A DNA stretch of 64,000 nt from Certhia americana (taxonomy: Eukaryota; Chordata; Aves; Passeriformes; Certhiidae). Of this stretch, positions 38,601-51,371 are shown in pieces (the stretch's first letter is position 1; each line of letters begins with the position of its first letter). The notes beneath the pieces are model-generated. The model was not told the DNA's origin. It saw nothing but the letters and a program-made list of their open reading frames with translations, and made no database searches. The position numbers and the translations under genes are program-made. Location of the stretch: the NCBI GenBank assembly GCA_018697195.1, contig CM031857.1, positions 57,980,051 through 58,044,050 on the forward strand. The letters are read 5' to 3'.

Positions 38601-40341
38601 TGTGATTCATCCTTTGCAGATATATAAACAAGCCTAAGTACCCTGAATAGGTTAGGCAACTGTGTGACCAGGATACAAAACCTGCTTCATTTAATAACCT
38701 CACTTTCTAATCAGTCAATTTTGTAATCTTTATGGTCAGGTGAAATGATATCAAGTTACATTACAATTGCTTAATATAAAGAATATGGAGATAATTAGGT
38801 CAGATTTTCCATGATTTTGTTTCTATACATTCTAATTAAAAGCACTTACACTGTTTACAAGTTTTCCATGCAAGTAACAACAACATGGCTGAATTTAGTA
38901 TCTGTCAATAATATTGTTGTCTGCCCAATGGTTTCTATATGATAATAAATTCACTATTATATTGTTATACTTTCATTGCACTTGGAGGAGAGATTTCAGA
39001 TTTTGTATGGGATACTTGGAGTACGTGAATTATCCTTGCTTCCAGAGCAGCTAGCACACAGCCATTACATCACAGACTTTGAAGCACACTGTATTGTGAA
39101 GCCTGGGTTTAAGCCAGTGTCAAGACAGTTTCATCTCTGAGGGTCCCTGAACTAGATAAAAGTAACTGAGGTGTGTTTGCCCCTGCTTTATATTCATGTC
39201 TCTGACTGCTATGTAGCTGTGCCCAGAGAGAATTATGGACCAGTCTGTATCATCTCTACCATCTACAGTAATTTCCAAATGCAGCTCAGCAAATTATTTT
39301 CTGTATTTATAAACATTTATTATTTTCTGCTTGTAGTCTCTGCATTTCAGCCCCTTGATCTGCTGGAAATACATGAAAATTGCATGAAGAAATTATGGCT
39401 GATGTGTTGTGCAGTAAAGTTTAAAAGTTGCCATAGCATGGTCATCCACCTCCTTTATGTAAATTTTTATTATGTTTATGAAATCATTTTAATTCTGATG
39501 AAGAATTTTGATTTTTTTTTCTCTGGTATTTAGTAGACAAACAAGAAAACCAACAAAAGAAACTAAGAAACACCTATTGCAGTTAGCGAAACAGCTTTAA
39601 ATATGAAGAATTTAATCCTGATAGAAGGAGTTAATATATGTGAATAGATTACTTGCTTTAGGGTTCCTAAATCCTAAATAATCTGTTTGGCAAATAGTTC
39701 TCAAATGAAGTACAAACCAAGAGAGCTACTGCAGTAGAAGAAAAGCATTCTTTGGGGTTTGTAATGTCTGCAAGTTCTAGCAGATCTCATCTGCCAGACA
39801 AATGCAACAAATACATTTGTCATATCTGACAAGTATAAATCTTCAAGTGAAGCACACCCTTCATTTGCTGCTGAGCAACAATAGAGTGTTGCACAGGAAA
39901 TTTCATGATAGCTTGAATTTCAAATTGATATTAAGGTTGGAAAGGTGTCTCAAAGATATTACTTTAGGGGTGAATTTATGTTCTGGAATACAGACTACTG
40001 TGTGATTTAATGCTGATTTTCTAACCTTGTGATGTGACTGGCAGAGTGGGACGGGAGTGTCGTAATTTTCAGGCACTACAGAAGGCATGGTGCTATCCAA
40101 ATCCCAATGGAACTCCACTGAACTGATGAAATGACCAGGAAGGCCTAATTAAAGCTTTTCAGCTCAAGTGTATTGATATATTGCATCTACTGCGGTTTCG
40201 TTCAATAGGTCTACACTATGAATGCTAGCATGCCTGTAAAGTAAACTAAACAAATTGCATAAATAATGCTGGAAGGTGAAGAGATACTCATGGAATCAAA
40301 GCTGAGTCATGCAAAATCCAACAGGTTGCCCTTTGAGCTTA

Positions 40342-40365
40342 TTTTCATACAACATTGTATGAAAA
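40342..40365. repeat. 24-bp near-palindrome
   Basis: TTTTCATACAA and TTGTATGAAAA are perfect 11-bp inverted arms around a CA spacer. It could be a dimeric transcription-factor site or a small cruciform; function unknown. Confidence 0.9.
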
Positions 40366-40891
40366 CAAATATTGTTTATATCTTATCAAGTGAGAAAAGA
40401 GACAGGCTCTCATACTGAAAATGATTATGCATTTAGCAAGCATGTATTTAATTCTGTTATTCAAAAATATAATTCCTGAATATTTAAAGATTCTTCAGAG
40501 ATTGCTTTCCTTTCTATGATTAAAATATCTCTGAATAGTATATCCATTATAATGAACATGAATTCTAGCTGTAAGGCATTTCATTTGTCTGAGTTCTTTG
40601 GGCAACATTTTGTTGAAATCTGGTAATTTTATTAACTATCTCAACAAGAATATGTAATTTCAAACTTATTTATATTTTGACTGCACAGTTTTAGCTAAAA
40701 AACTAATACAGAATATAATTTGGCATATTCTGCTGGCGAGTAGTGAATTCAACAAAATGTATAGAATGATAAAGACCAGTACTATTCACAAAATGGGACT
40801 AAATTTGTTTGCTTGTCTTTGCCTACAAGAAGTTAGAGAAGCCTAATCAAGACTGTAAAATATCAAACTTTAATTTAATACTTAGATTTAT

Positions 40892-40911
40892 AGAAATGTT
40901 TAAACATTTCT
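40892..40911. repeat. Perfect 20-bp palindrome
   Basis: AGAAATGTTT followed immediately by its reverse complement AAACATTTCT. The centre GTTTAAAC is flanked by symmetrical arms. Chance expectation is about 0.1 per 64 kb at this base composition. Confidence 0.95.
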
Positions 40912-41349
40912 GCTTGCTATTTAAAAAAAGAATGTGACTTTTTTCTTCTTTATAATTCGGCAATAAATAGAAAACAAAAACTATTATAAAAATAGCTAGC
41001 CTGAAAATGAAAAAATACCCTTTCATTTCAAATAGACCAGACCATCTGTGACATCTTCAGGCTTAATTTTTGTACTTGTTAATTTAAAAACTTTCTATAT
41101 GGAAGTTTACTTCAACCTAATCAAGCTTTACTGTTTTTCTTAATGTAAAACTGAAAAATTCATGATTTCCCTAGCTCTTTTGTAAAGTGTATTAAAGAAT
41201 TCTAGGTCTTAATATCTATAGTTAGCCTGGGTGAATTTATAAGTCTCTTTTAAAGACAGGATGCATGAATATATCTTAGAGGAGGAACTTAAAAAAAAAT
41301 TAATGGAGGTATGATGATTTTTTTTTTTCTCTTCCTGAGGCATTGATTT

Positions 41350-41690
41350 CTTCTTTCAAAGAGGGATTGAACACACTCTTGATGATGACATCAAGTTGGG
41401 CAGGAGTGTTGATCTGCTGTAGGGTAGGAAGGCTCTGCAGAAGGAATGGACAGGCTGGATTAGAGGTATGAGAATCAACAAGATGAAGTGCTGGGTCATG
41501 CCCTTGGGTCACAACAACCATGTGCAACACTACAGGATGGAGGAGGAGGGGCGGGAAAGATTCCCAGTGGAAAAGGACCTGGTGGTGCTGGTTGACAGAT
41601 GCTGAATATGAGCCAGCCATGCCCAGGAGGTTAAGGCAGCCAATGGCATCCTGGCTTGTGTCAGAAGCAGTGTGTCTAGGAAGATGAGGG
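41350..41690 (+). mobile_element. CR1 LINE fragment, sense
   Basis: Blocks in CR1 order: GATGATGACATCAAGTTGGG, GTTGATCTGCTGTAGGGTAG, GAAGGCTCTGCAGAAGGA, CATGCCCTTGGGTCACAACA, GAAAAGGACCTGGTGGTGCT, AATGGCATCCTGGCTTGTGT. It corresponds to the reverse-transcriptase C-terminal coding part. Frameshifted and truncated at both ends; the minus-strand open frame over it is a shadow. Confidence 0.93.
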
Positions 41691-42053
41691 TCTGACAAGA
41701 AAGAGACAAATTCTGCTGTTGGACACAAAATAGATAAACAGCATTTCTGAAAGTACAGGCTAGTAAGAGACTTATCTAAACCAGGCCTACAGAATACTGT
41801 CACGATCTGCTAGTACAAGTGGGGGTCATGATGGTTCGTTTTCCCGATCTCAGAGCGCAAAAGACACACAGCAAAGAGGACTTTAAGATTAATCGGAGCA
41901 GTGCACTTTTATTGAGAATCAACAACAATTATGCAACAGAGAGGCAGAGAGAGAGAGAGAGTTAAGGAAAAATAAAGGAAAAAGAAAGAGAAAGAGGGGT
42001 ATAGCTACCAATGGAGAGATGATGTCTGCGAGGCCTTCTGCCCATAGATGTGT

Positions 42054-42157
42054 CTTCCTTCCTTCCTTCCTTCCTTCCTTCCTTCCTTCCTTCCTTCCTT
42101 NNNNNNNNNNTCCTTCCTTCCTTCCTTCCTTCCTTCCTTCCTTCCTTCCTTCCTTCC
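42054..42157 (+). repeat. (TTCC)n microsatellite with assembly gap
   Basis: Uninterrupted TTCC units on both sides of ten N. On the minus strand it is (GGAA)n, the class of repeat bound by ETS-family factors when long. It lies just downstream of the minus-strand TATA-like box of the enclosing LTR, that is within the expected transcribed part of the LTR. True length is unknown because of the gap. Confidence 0.97.
42101..42110. other. Assembly gap (10 N)
   Basis: Ten consecutive N inside the TTCC array, a placeholder for an unresolved repeat length. Confidence 1.
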
Positions 42158-42505
42158 GTGGGGAGATCTCAAAAATCCTCTGCAGAAAAGTCACTCTATA
42201 TACTTTTTTGCCAAAGTGAGTGGCACCTGGCCAAGAGGTAAGCTGAGCAGTACTATTCTGTGGAGGAGAACTGTTGTCCTGAGAGGCAGGTGTAAATGTA
42301 CAGAACATGCCACTACTTGTCAGTACCTTCCTGGAGCAGCATACTGTAGTATACAACAGGCACACCAGCAAACAATCACTTGGCAAGCATCCACCTCGAT
42401 CAGGCCAGAACCCCTGTCCAAAGTCAATGGAGTCCTCAGGGTCTTAGTCTCTGTCCTCGAGACAGTCGAGAGGCAAATGAGGGAAACTTGGGACCATCTC
42501 TTACA

Positions 42506-45020
42506 AATATGTAAGGAAAATTTTTAATGACTATACTGAAAGAGACTTTGAAATGATACTGAATAGTCATGCCCTTTGGCAGATACTGCTATATATGCTC
42601 ACTATCTGCTAGAGGTGTGTATTTTTCTAAGATAAGACACTTCTTATGTCTGTCTTCAGTTTCAAGCAGGAGAGCTGGTCTGAGCCTTCATGGAGAAACA
42701 TACTCTCATTCAAATGGAAAATAATCATTTCTTTGTAGAATGACAGATCTACAGCCATTTAAAAGAAGAAAAAGATCTTTTCAACTTTTACTGGCTGCCA
42801 GTATTTTATAAAGGTTTTAGAATGCCTTCACAGTCATGACAAAGACTTTTATAAGGAGCTAGCAATTTTTGAGTTCGTCAACATATGAGTACCCAAGCAA
42901 ACATATTTAAAGGAACTGTTTTTCTGCTGAGATTGCTTCTGGACAAAGGGCTCCTTAAAATCACTTCAAACAGGGACTGAATTAATGCAATACTTCCTTC
43001 CAGTCTAAAGACCTTACATTTTCTGTTTGTTGCCTCCTCTTGCCACTCATCTCTTTTCTCTTTTTTCTACTCCCTTTACCATGGCAGTGTTGGCAGCAAA
43101 CATTATTCCACTCCTGCAGTATTCAGTGAAAATCTCCATCTCTCAGTACCATCTATGTTATGAATGGAAATAATTCTTCACTTTTTTTTTCAAATTTCTT
43201 CTAAAAAATATTCGCTCTTTTGAACAATTTGACGGATCTGTTCTTCGTACAGCTGCTCATGTGGAAACATGCTCACAGCACATTTTGTTATGCAAAGTTT
43301 CCTAAATGGCTCAGTAGGGGTCAGGGCTCTTAGAATTACACATAATTATTAATAAAACTGAGTAGCAATTTTTCAGTTCTGTTAGCAGAATTTTATAATT
43401 GTATTTGTATCAATATTCAAGCTGTGCCAGTTTTGAACAATCTTACCTCCAGCTGAGATCACAGAAAATGATGCACAACCTCAAGCTAACTTATTCTTCA
43501 TCTCAATATCAAGTATGACACTACAGTACAAAATCCACACTAACGTAAAATTACTCGATAACATTTTGATAGGTACCACCTGCCTTTCCTTTAAACCTTT
43601 CAAGACATACTGGTACAGTAGGGTGGCAGAGAAGGAAGAGGAGAGAGAATGCAGAACTAGAATGTCATTTTATTCAAAACGGGATTTTTTTTTCAAATTT
43701 CAGTGAGACAGCTTTCATACTTCTAGTCTTGTCTAAAAAAGCCACTCACCTCATGACCCAAATTTAATTCAACCAATTAATTTAAGCTCTAATCAATATG
43801 TCACTTGGAGGTGTTATACTGTGATGTTGTTTACAAATTCAATTTTAGCTATTTTTCTCTTCCATGTAATAATGCTTCAAAAATAGGGCTGTTTATGAAC
43901 ATCATAGCTGTCACCTGTCATGGAAATATTGCTTCCAAAGTGCGTCCAATTAGATTAATATTTACGTTTATTCACACTTACTAGATCCTCAGAAAACTAA
44001 CTAGAAAGTTGTTTCCTTGCGTGTTTCTCTTTCACAAAACAGGAAAAGAAAGTCACACACATTGCCCAGTTGCTCAGCTCATTCCCTAAGGACCCCCTTC
44101 AAAACAGGGAAATAAAACTCAACTCTATCATGCAGAATAAACCCCCAATGCACCATGTAAAAGTCTGATAGGAATGTCTTTCAAATAACCACAGCTGCAC
44201 AGAGTGTCCATTTTATATTGACAGTGATTTGGTGATGATCACAGAACAAGAATTAACCTTGTTTTGACAATGTGGGATTTTTTCTTATTTGCATTTCAGG
44301 TCAGCAACTGAATGATACCTGTCAAACTTTATATGATCACATCTGAGTAAATAATGATTTTTGCATGCCAGGCTTTGTTTGACAGCATTTCTGTCTGAGA
44401 AATGCCAGCAGCAAAAAGCCCATTAACTGCTTCCACCCACTGTTCTTATATAATTCTCTGTATCTTTTCTCTCTGGGCCGATGGGGAGCAGCAGGGACAC
44501 AAGCCATTTGTTACAGACTTCACATTGCTATGGGTTTGTCTGCTCAGTCACACCACACAGCACAATGCAACCTAACATATTAGAACCTGCAATGGACTCA
44601 TCTTTGCTTAAGAAATATAAGGTGACATCATGACAATTTTTTTATTTATTGAAATAGTCAGCCACTTCTGGCACAATGCAAAACTGAAATTAAAAGTACA
44701 TTAAAAAAAACCCAAAACAAAACCAAGCAAAACCTCTCACCTCTAAGTTTTCAACATCTGTGTTATAGATTTTTTCCTATATTATAAAAATGCTTCCTGC
44801 TAGAATAATGATGGGAAATGATACTTAGTTGCTGGCTCAAGTTAAACCATGACAAAATTTTGCATGTAATTCAGTTTGATGCATAATTTAGGACTTTTGG
44901 ATCAGATTAATCTCACTGAACAGTCTACGGATGCAGACATTTAAAGGCAAAGGTATGTAATCATGGCACACAGAGCAGTATAATACACATAATTTGTTGT
45001 CGAAAGTGCCTTTATGGACT
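42506..45020. other. Unique non-coding DNA
   Basis: No supported gene or repeat. Some stretches keep CpG (43210-43250 with three CpG, 43930-44030 with three) and look constrained. The piece at 44285-44440 has an octamer-like ATTTGCAT. Confidence 0.6.
44285..44440. promoter_or_regulatory. Candidate regulatory element with octamer core
   Basis: Contains ATTTGCAT (octamer, POU type), AATAATGATTTTTGCATG and two TGACAG/TGTCA cores (MEIS/TGIF type) in about 150 bases of repeat-free DNA. Motif co-occurrence only; no conservation evidence available. Confidence 0.2.
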
Positions 45021-45118
45021 TGTAGAATCATTTACATTGTAAGGCACTTCTAAGATTCAGTCCAGCCATTAACCTAACAATGAATGCCAAGTCCACCACC
45101 ACTAAACCATGTTATTGA
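45021..45118 (-). mobile_element. CR1 LINE 3' fragment, antisense, short
   Basis: TGTAGAATCATTTACATTGT followed by AAGATTCAGTCCAGCCATTA, CCTAACAATGAATGCCAAG and CCACCACCACTAAACCATGT, the inverse of a CR1 terminus. About 100 bases, old. Confidence 0.85.
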
Positions 45119-47461
45119 GTATCACATATAAGTAGATGTTGCTTCTTATAGTCAAGGAAGTCTGAATCTTGACTAATTGCTGAGGATTGACGTTTAGTCA
45201 AAAGAGTTTTCTTAAGTTTCCCTGCTGGGCTATCAGCTGCCTCTTGAGAAGACCAGGAGTCTTCTGGAAGTTCTGGGTCTCATGAGCTACATTTGGGTGT
45301 ATTCAATGGTACTGTGTCCTTATGTGTGGGCAACAGAATAAACAATGTGTTGATTAAGAAAAGTCTGCACAGGATAGTTAAGACCTCCTCTTTTAATTAC
45401 CCTTTGAAAACTCTTTCTTGCTCTGGATCTATGACAACATAGACAATCTAGTTTTAGTCGGGAAAGCTTAAGTGACCTCAGTCTTTCACTTAGATAGTAA
45501 AACATAACAAATCAATTGTCTTTGTGCCAGCACTTTTTTTTCTTTCACTAGGAAGGACTTTTTTTTTGAGACTGAATTGCTATAGCAATTCATGAATAAC
45601 CATAAGTGCCATCTGGCAAGTTTTCAAGATGACTCGTTTTACTACACAATGCTTGCACTGGCTTTGATACAGTGACCTGCATAGTGTTATTTTTGACCCA
45701 GCTTAACTGAGCAGAAACAGTACCAGAAATTGCATTACTCATTTACCTGAGAAAGCATTTTTATAAGGTGAGACAAGATAATATCATTATGTCATGATCT
45801 GAGGTTTGATGCATTAGAAATAATAATAAGAAATCTTCTCTGAGTCTAATTTCAACTCTTTTGTGGTATGAATTCCTTCATTTTATTGCAAAGGTAACTT
45901 TTAAAATTTCAAAATGAGTAGGTAAGAGACTTTCTGTAATTATCAGGGCAATAAATTTCAAATCAGCTTTTTTTTTTTTTTCTATGATGAATCATATTGC
46001 AAAAGGAACTGAATCCTGATATGATGAGCCTAAGTAAAAATTATTTCTTTCTTTAAGTAACCCAAATTAATTAACTTATTTTAGTAAGACAAGATATACT
46101 AATGAGCACGTGATACATGCAGTTTTAAAAGGTATCACAGGTACATCTATCTGAGTATGTTGGGCAAGATCCAGGAGTTTAAGAGAGAAATCATATATTA
46201 TCACTGCCTTGAGGAAGGTCTCATGCATGGCTGCTTTAGTTCCTCCGAACAGAAGAATGATCTCTGAAGTCTTTAGATCCATCCTCTAGACTCTTTCAGG
46301 ATGACTGAACTGTGATTCATCATATTTACTACAGCATTAATGTGCCTGTTCCACCTCAGGGATGAGATACAACAGCAAGTTCTACTGTGTTCAGTGAAAG
46401 GTTTTGGTACAGCTGCATGCAAATACTGCATGAGAGTAAACCTTAATGTATACCCTTTGCAACTGTTACAACAAATCAAAGTTAATTGTTCTCATTTATT
46501 TTTAAATAGAATGCATGGAGCATGAGTATTCAGTCAGTGCTGTAGAAAGACACAACAATAAGGATATAGAAACTTTCTGTAGAGTACATTAGTAATAAAA
46601 TGACCAGTCTGGATCAAATAAAGCCTTCAGCTATGCTTCACGCTTAATTACACTCAAAGTGATTCAAAGCTATTTGCTAGCTGTGTCTACTCTAATTTCT
46701 AAACTGATCTTCACAGGGCTGACAGAATGCTAAAAAAACAGCTCACAATGCTGAGGGGGATGACCAGCAGCAGCACCAGAAACTAAAGGAGTTTGCTTTT
46801 CTGTATTTTGCTTTCACTGACGGCAAAAGCTGGTGTATGGCTTAGCTGTCAAACAGCATAAGTCTTTTTGGTGCACTTGCAGCAGAATGGGCCCAATGTG
46901 GCTTGGAAGAAACCAGCTGACATAGGATGGAATTGTCTGTGAAAGGGAAGAGGTTGTATTGGCTAGTTTTGTTCAATGTCGCAGGAAGAGAAAGAAAAGC
47001 GTCAGTCCCTGCATGGATCCTTATGGCTCTCTGGGATGACAAGCCACTGACAATGACAAGATGCCATCTGTTAAGAAGCTGTTCTGGAAGAAAACTGGAG
47101 CTGCTAGAGGATTTCACTGCACTGCAGTGAGCAAGTGGCACATTTGGCATATCAGGGGCCCAAGCATGTCTGCAGGCAAATGTGGCCTTATACACAAGCT
47201 TTCTGACTCAACTAGATAACAAGACTGGTGAATCTATGATAATTATTTTAGGAATTCTATCAGTTATTCTAAATAGAAATAACTGTGTTAAATTAGGAAT
47301 TTCCACTTCTAATATCTTCCATGAGAAACACATTTTTTTCAGCTGGAAATGCTATAAAGATCACAGGCTTATCTTTTAAAAGTGGTTGGTTTAATACTTA
47401 TTGCATGCATGTGAAAAAAAAATAAATTGGCACACTGTCTGGGTAACCAATATCGAATGTA
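45119..47461. other. Unique non-coding DNA
   Basis: No supported gene. Contains a perfect 20-bp palindrome at 45573-45592. The 46860-47190 part is less AT-rich and has a 67-codon plus frame (46927-47130) with no recognised family. Confidence 0.6.
45573..45592. repeat. Perfect 20-bp palindrome
   Basis: TGAATTGCTA followed by its reverse complement TAGCAATTCA with no spacer. Third strong palindrome in about 5 kb. Confidence 0.95.
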
Positions 47462-47634
47462 TTCACAGAATCATGTAATCAAAAAATGTTAAAGGGTTGG
47501 AATGGATCTTAAAGACCATCTAATCCCAATCCCCACTGTCATGTATATGGACACCTTCCACTAGAGGAGGCTATTCAAGGCCTTATCCAACCTGGCTTTA
47601 AACACTGCCAAGGCTAGGGAAACCACAACCCTTT
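47462..47634 (-). mobile_element. CR1 LINE 3' terminus, antisense
   Basis: TTCACAGAATCATGTAATC, then AAGGGTTGGAATGGATCTTA, CATCTAATCCCAATCCCCAC, GACACCTTCCACTAGAGGAG and ATCCAACCTGGCTTTAAACA follow the inverse CR1 tail order. About 170 bases. Confidence 0.95.
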
Positions 47635-50600
47635 CTTTTAGATATATTTCTGTCAAATTTTATGATAAACATGGCAAACTTTCAGTATTAAATCCCAGAC
47701 AAATCTATTTTATGTACATGAAACTTGAAAAATATCAGATAAATGAAATAAGGTTGCCCAAATGAGTGGGTGGTTTGCAGTTATATCTGCATATCACTTT
47801 TTTTATCTTAGAAAAATTCCAGTTATGTCTTGTGTATTTGATTATTTAAATTTAGAAAAAAAAATTAATAAATAAGAAAAATATAATTTAATAAAACTTC
47901 TATTTTCCACTCCTTGTATTATAAACATGAATTTAAACAATCTGTGTTATCTATAGAAGAAAAAAAACACCCAAATCCAAAAAACCCATATGTGCAGTAT
48001 GCTAAAGAGCTTTTTATTAGGGTAGGTTTTAATTTGAAGTATTGGGTAGACAGCAAGAATAATGGCACTATCATAATTTAGACCATAATGCAATGAATTT
48101 GACTGTGATCAGATGATCTCTGCGAGTTTTAAAGTCCTCTCAAGTTTGAATTGTGCAGTACTAATACGTAATAGTGTCACGAATAATTTAAAATTATATC
48201 TTATCCAGGCAGTCTGGAATAGTTCTGAGCTGGAACTGTCTTTGTACGTTAACAGACCTTTGGATTCTTTGCACTGCTAGCTTTGATGATACCCCTTTGC
48301 ATGTCTGAGTTTGCTAGTTTGTAGAGTTCACAGCTTCAAGAAATACTACAATACATTATCAAATCTCAGACCTATCAGCATCAGCAAAGTCTGTTAAGAG
48401 TGATTTTAGCAGACTGCAATAAATCATGATCTATATTGTATTTCTCTCTGTATTTGGTTAAGATCCTAAGTTAGGGCTCAGACCTGCTCCATATTGAACT
48501 CCAATGAAACACTGTCCATAGATATGGTGTGACAGGAACTCCCGAGATCAGCTGTGCAAATGACTCATTGTATACAGAGATAATTGGACTGAGTTCGGAA
48601 CTGGATTCAATCAGTACAGCTCCAGTCTTCCATGGAGCAACACTGTTTTTCAAAAACTGAGGTTATGACCACAGACATCTGTTGACTAAAGGGTTATATG
48701 GAATTTTTCAATTATGCTGTACCCTCATGCCACTTGACATTTTCTTTCATTTTATTCCTTTCACAAACCTGGAAGGCTCACTCTGCTGGCCAGTGATCTC
48801 TTGCTTTCATATTGGCTCTGTTGAATTGTCTGGGCATACTTAGTGGCATCTTGTTCCAGGGGCTGATGAGGTTTATCTTTAAGCACGATTTTCAAAAAGC
48901 TAAAAAAAAAGTGACTGATGAGATACCATTTTGTTGACTTGCTGTGAACTACTTAATTTGTGGCAGGAAAAGAAACCACACATCATTATTTTGTTTGTTT
49001 CTTTAGTTCTTTTCTCATAATGGTAATAGTAGCAATAGTAATAATAATAATAATAATAATAGAAACAACAACATCATCAACAAAACATACAGACAAAATC
49101 CTAATTTTCTATTATCCCTTGAGGCTTATAATAGTCTATATAATTCTCTTCTGGAAACAGGAGGATGGAGACAACTGACAAGGGAACAGAAATGGAAAGA
49201 GGAAGGAAAGGGAGATAAGAGAATAAAATGTAAAGAGGGGGAAAATGAAAAAGAAGTTACTAGGTAAAATTCTATACTAAGAAGAAAACAATAAAGCTAC
49301 ACTGTGCAATATGAAAACTGGGATGGGATCTTTTGTACATGAGCTGAGGATTTTTAGAATGAAACCGAAATGTCAAAAAAACATGACAAAGAAATCCATT
49401 GATTGTTATTCAGCACATATTTGAAAGCACTTGCCTGTTGTATTCTACACGTTACAAATCAGTCTTCACAAAGTTTTGGAGAAGAGTCATGCCTATTGAA
49501 TATAGTTTGAAATGGCAGCTTCAGCTCAGTGAAATTCAGGTATTTATGGTATAGGTGCCTGTCTGCAAGCCAGGTAGCTCAATTTATTTTTGTTCAATGT
49601 TTGCCCACACAGACATGTCTAACACCATGTCAGTATGTCCAGCCTGACCTCCAGCTGCCATTACAGCATGGTATGTGTTTCCAAGAGATCTCATGCAATA
49701 TGTGACTGCCATCTCCATGTGCATGTCCTGGGTACTGAGTGCCATCTCAGATGGCACCAGACACCACCACTGAAGTGGAGCTTAAGGAATCCATCCAGAA
49801 TGTAGACAAGTATGTTTCTATAATCTAAATTAAGTGAGGTGAGCTTGTAACATTGGAAAAAGATGCTTTGGTTCCATCATAGTTAAGGCCCTCCATTAGT
49901 TCACCTTTGCCTTTAAAGCCTTTGAGGCTTTACAGATAATCTAAATAAAGAAAATCAGGAAACTGGAGATAAAGAGGCAAAAAGTACAAACAATATCTTA
50001 AAAGTATATGTTAGAAAGAAATACAAAAGACTAAGAAAGAAGAATAAGAATTTTGTCTTAGATATTTTCAATTAAAAAGATCCAATATTCCGTGCTAAAA
50101 ATAAGCAAGTTAAGCTCTGATTCAACAAAGTATATAAAGATATGACTCTTTCACTGAGACTTTTGCTGAATCTTGCACAATAACATTTTTTCTACTTTGG
50201 CTGAGAAGGTTTATATGCTATTGACTGATAGTTTTAAACTGTGAATTGAGGCACAATAGCTGGATCAAAGCTGTACCTTTTACAGTAAAACTACTATTAA
50301 GAATGTGTTTAGCAGTGTATCAAAGTTCTTCCCATCTCTTTAGTGCATCAGTTTTCAAGGATCACGAAAGAAAACATTTTAATCCCAAAGGTTGATGAAC
50401 ATGAATATTATACCTCAGGCATCGTGTTTTCACAAGCATTTTAGGTGCGACAATAAAAAAATATAGAAATTGTCAGACCCTACTAGCAATTTCTCAAGCA
50501 TGGGAATTGTCCTACTGAGCTCCTACTTAATTACTTTTACCTTATTATTCATATTTTCATTAAGCTAGTAAGCTTTTTTGTAGTGTGTTCCATATCTTTT

Positions 50601-51371
50601 CTCTCTGGAACTGGGATTGTATTAAATTACTGTACTTTACCTCATCCAGGATGTTTTACAGTTGCATTTTAATCACTTTAAGACATTTCATTTTTGCATA
50701 TCCTGTTAGTGGTACTGACATATTCTGTATCATATTGCATGCATATATTAAACACGTACTTTTGGGATAAGCTATTTGGAGTCAGGTTTGGTTGCACACA
50801 CTCCATCAGTGGGACTAATCTTATAACAGAATAATCTTCCAGGGAATTAGCATCAGGTCTTTAAGTTGACACCCTGGATTTCATAGAGTGGGTAATCAGT
50901 TGATCAGGTTTTTCTCTTTATGGAACAAATTGAGGTATGTCACTATAGCAGGATCCTAAAGAGATGTTCTTAATGTATGGGTAGGTGAGTGTAGATGCAC
51001 ATCTGTTTCTGTGCTTATGATCAGAGCTTGTTAGTTTCCCAAGGCATAGTTAGATAGACCCCACTCTAGTATTTCCAAGTTACCTCCAAGTTATTAACAG
51101 AGATACAGATAATATCCCTATCGTAATTCAGCAATTAAATGTCCTTCCTTATTGTCCATACTCTTGGGAACAGTGCAGTTTTTACCAAGGATATTATTTA
51201 GTTGAATTATGCACTGGGTATGGGACACTCCAGACAGAAGTTTTATTCAGGTTTCAAATATTGCTTTTCAGCAAGAAATACTGCGGATGTAGGCAGTGTA
51301 AAATTGTCAAGGGCTCTTAAACTTTATCACTTGTTTCAGTTGCCCAAAGAACATTCACTATGTATTGATAC
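47635..51371. other. Unique non-coding DNA
   Basis: No supported gene. Holds a (TAA)n repeat at 49039-49061 and a modestly GC-richer patch at 49600-49780 (CATCTCAGATGGCACCAGAC and neighbours) that may be an old mobile-element scrap I cannot classify. Confidence 0.6.
49039..49061 (+). repeat. (TAA)n trinucleotide microsatellite
   Basis: Seven uninterrupted TAA/AAT units within a longer ATA-like context (GGTAATAGTAGCAATAG just upstream). Confidence 0.95.

Larger units (their letters stand above)
38601..41349. other. Unique non-coding DNA
   Basis: No supported gene or mobile element. Holds two striking palindromic sites at 40342-40365 and 40892-40911. Confidence 0.65.
41798..42505 (-). mobile_element. 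Passerine-type ERV LTR with embedded (GGAA)n array
   Basis: Plus-strand left edge TGTCACGATCTGCTAGTAC; probable right edge ...CATCTCTTACA, so the minus strand would read TGTAAGAG...GTGACA. Minus-strand AATAAA polyadenylation signal (plus TTTTATTGAG near 41910) and minus-strand TATA-like GTATATAGAG (plus 42193-42203) are in the right order for a minus-oriented LTR. Flanks AATAC (41793-41797) and AATAT (42506-42510) agree at four of five positions, a weak target-site duplication. It has more CpG than surrounding DNA, suggesting a relatively young copy. No internal retroviral genes nearby, so probably a solo LTR. Confidence 0.75.

Noticed and set aside
38209..38637. 142-codon open frame with reverse-transcriptase-like end
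   Set aside because: It is the decayed CR1 register, truncated and without catalytic motifs; annotated as CR1 instead.
41300..41803. 167-codon minus-strand open frame
   Set aside because: Antisense shadow of a sense CR1 fragment.
48085..48150. Possible CR1 3' end (GATGATCTCTG then weak match)
   Set aside because: Only one short word agrees; the following bases do not follow the CR1 order.
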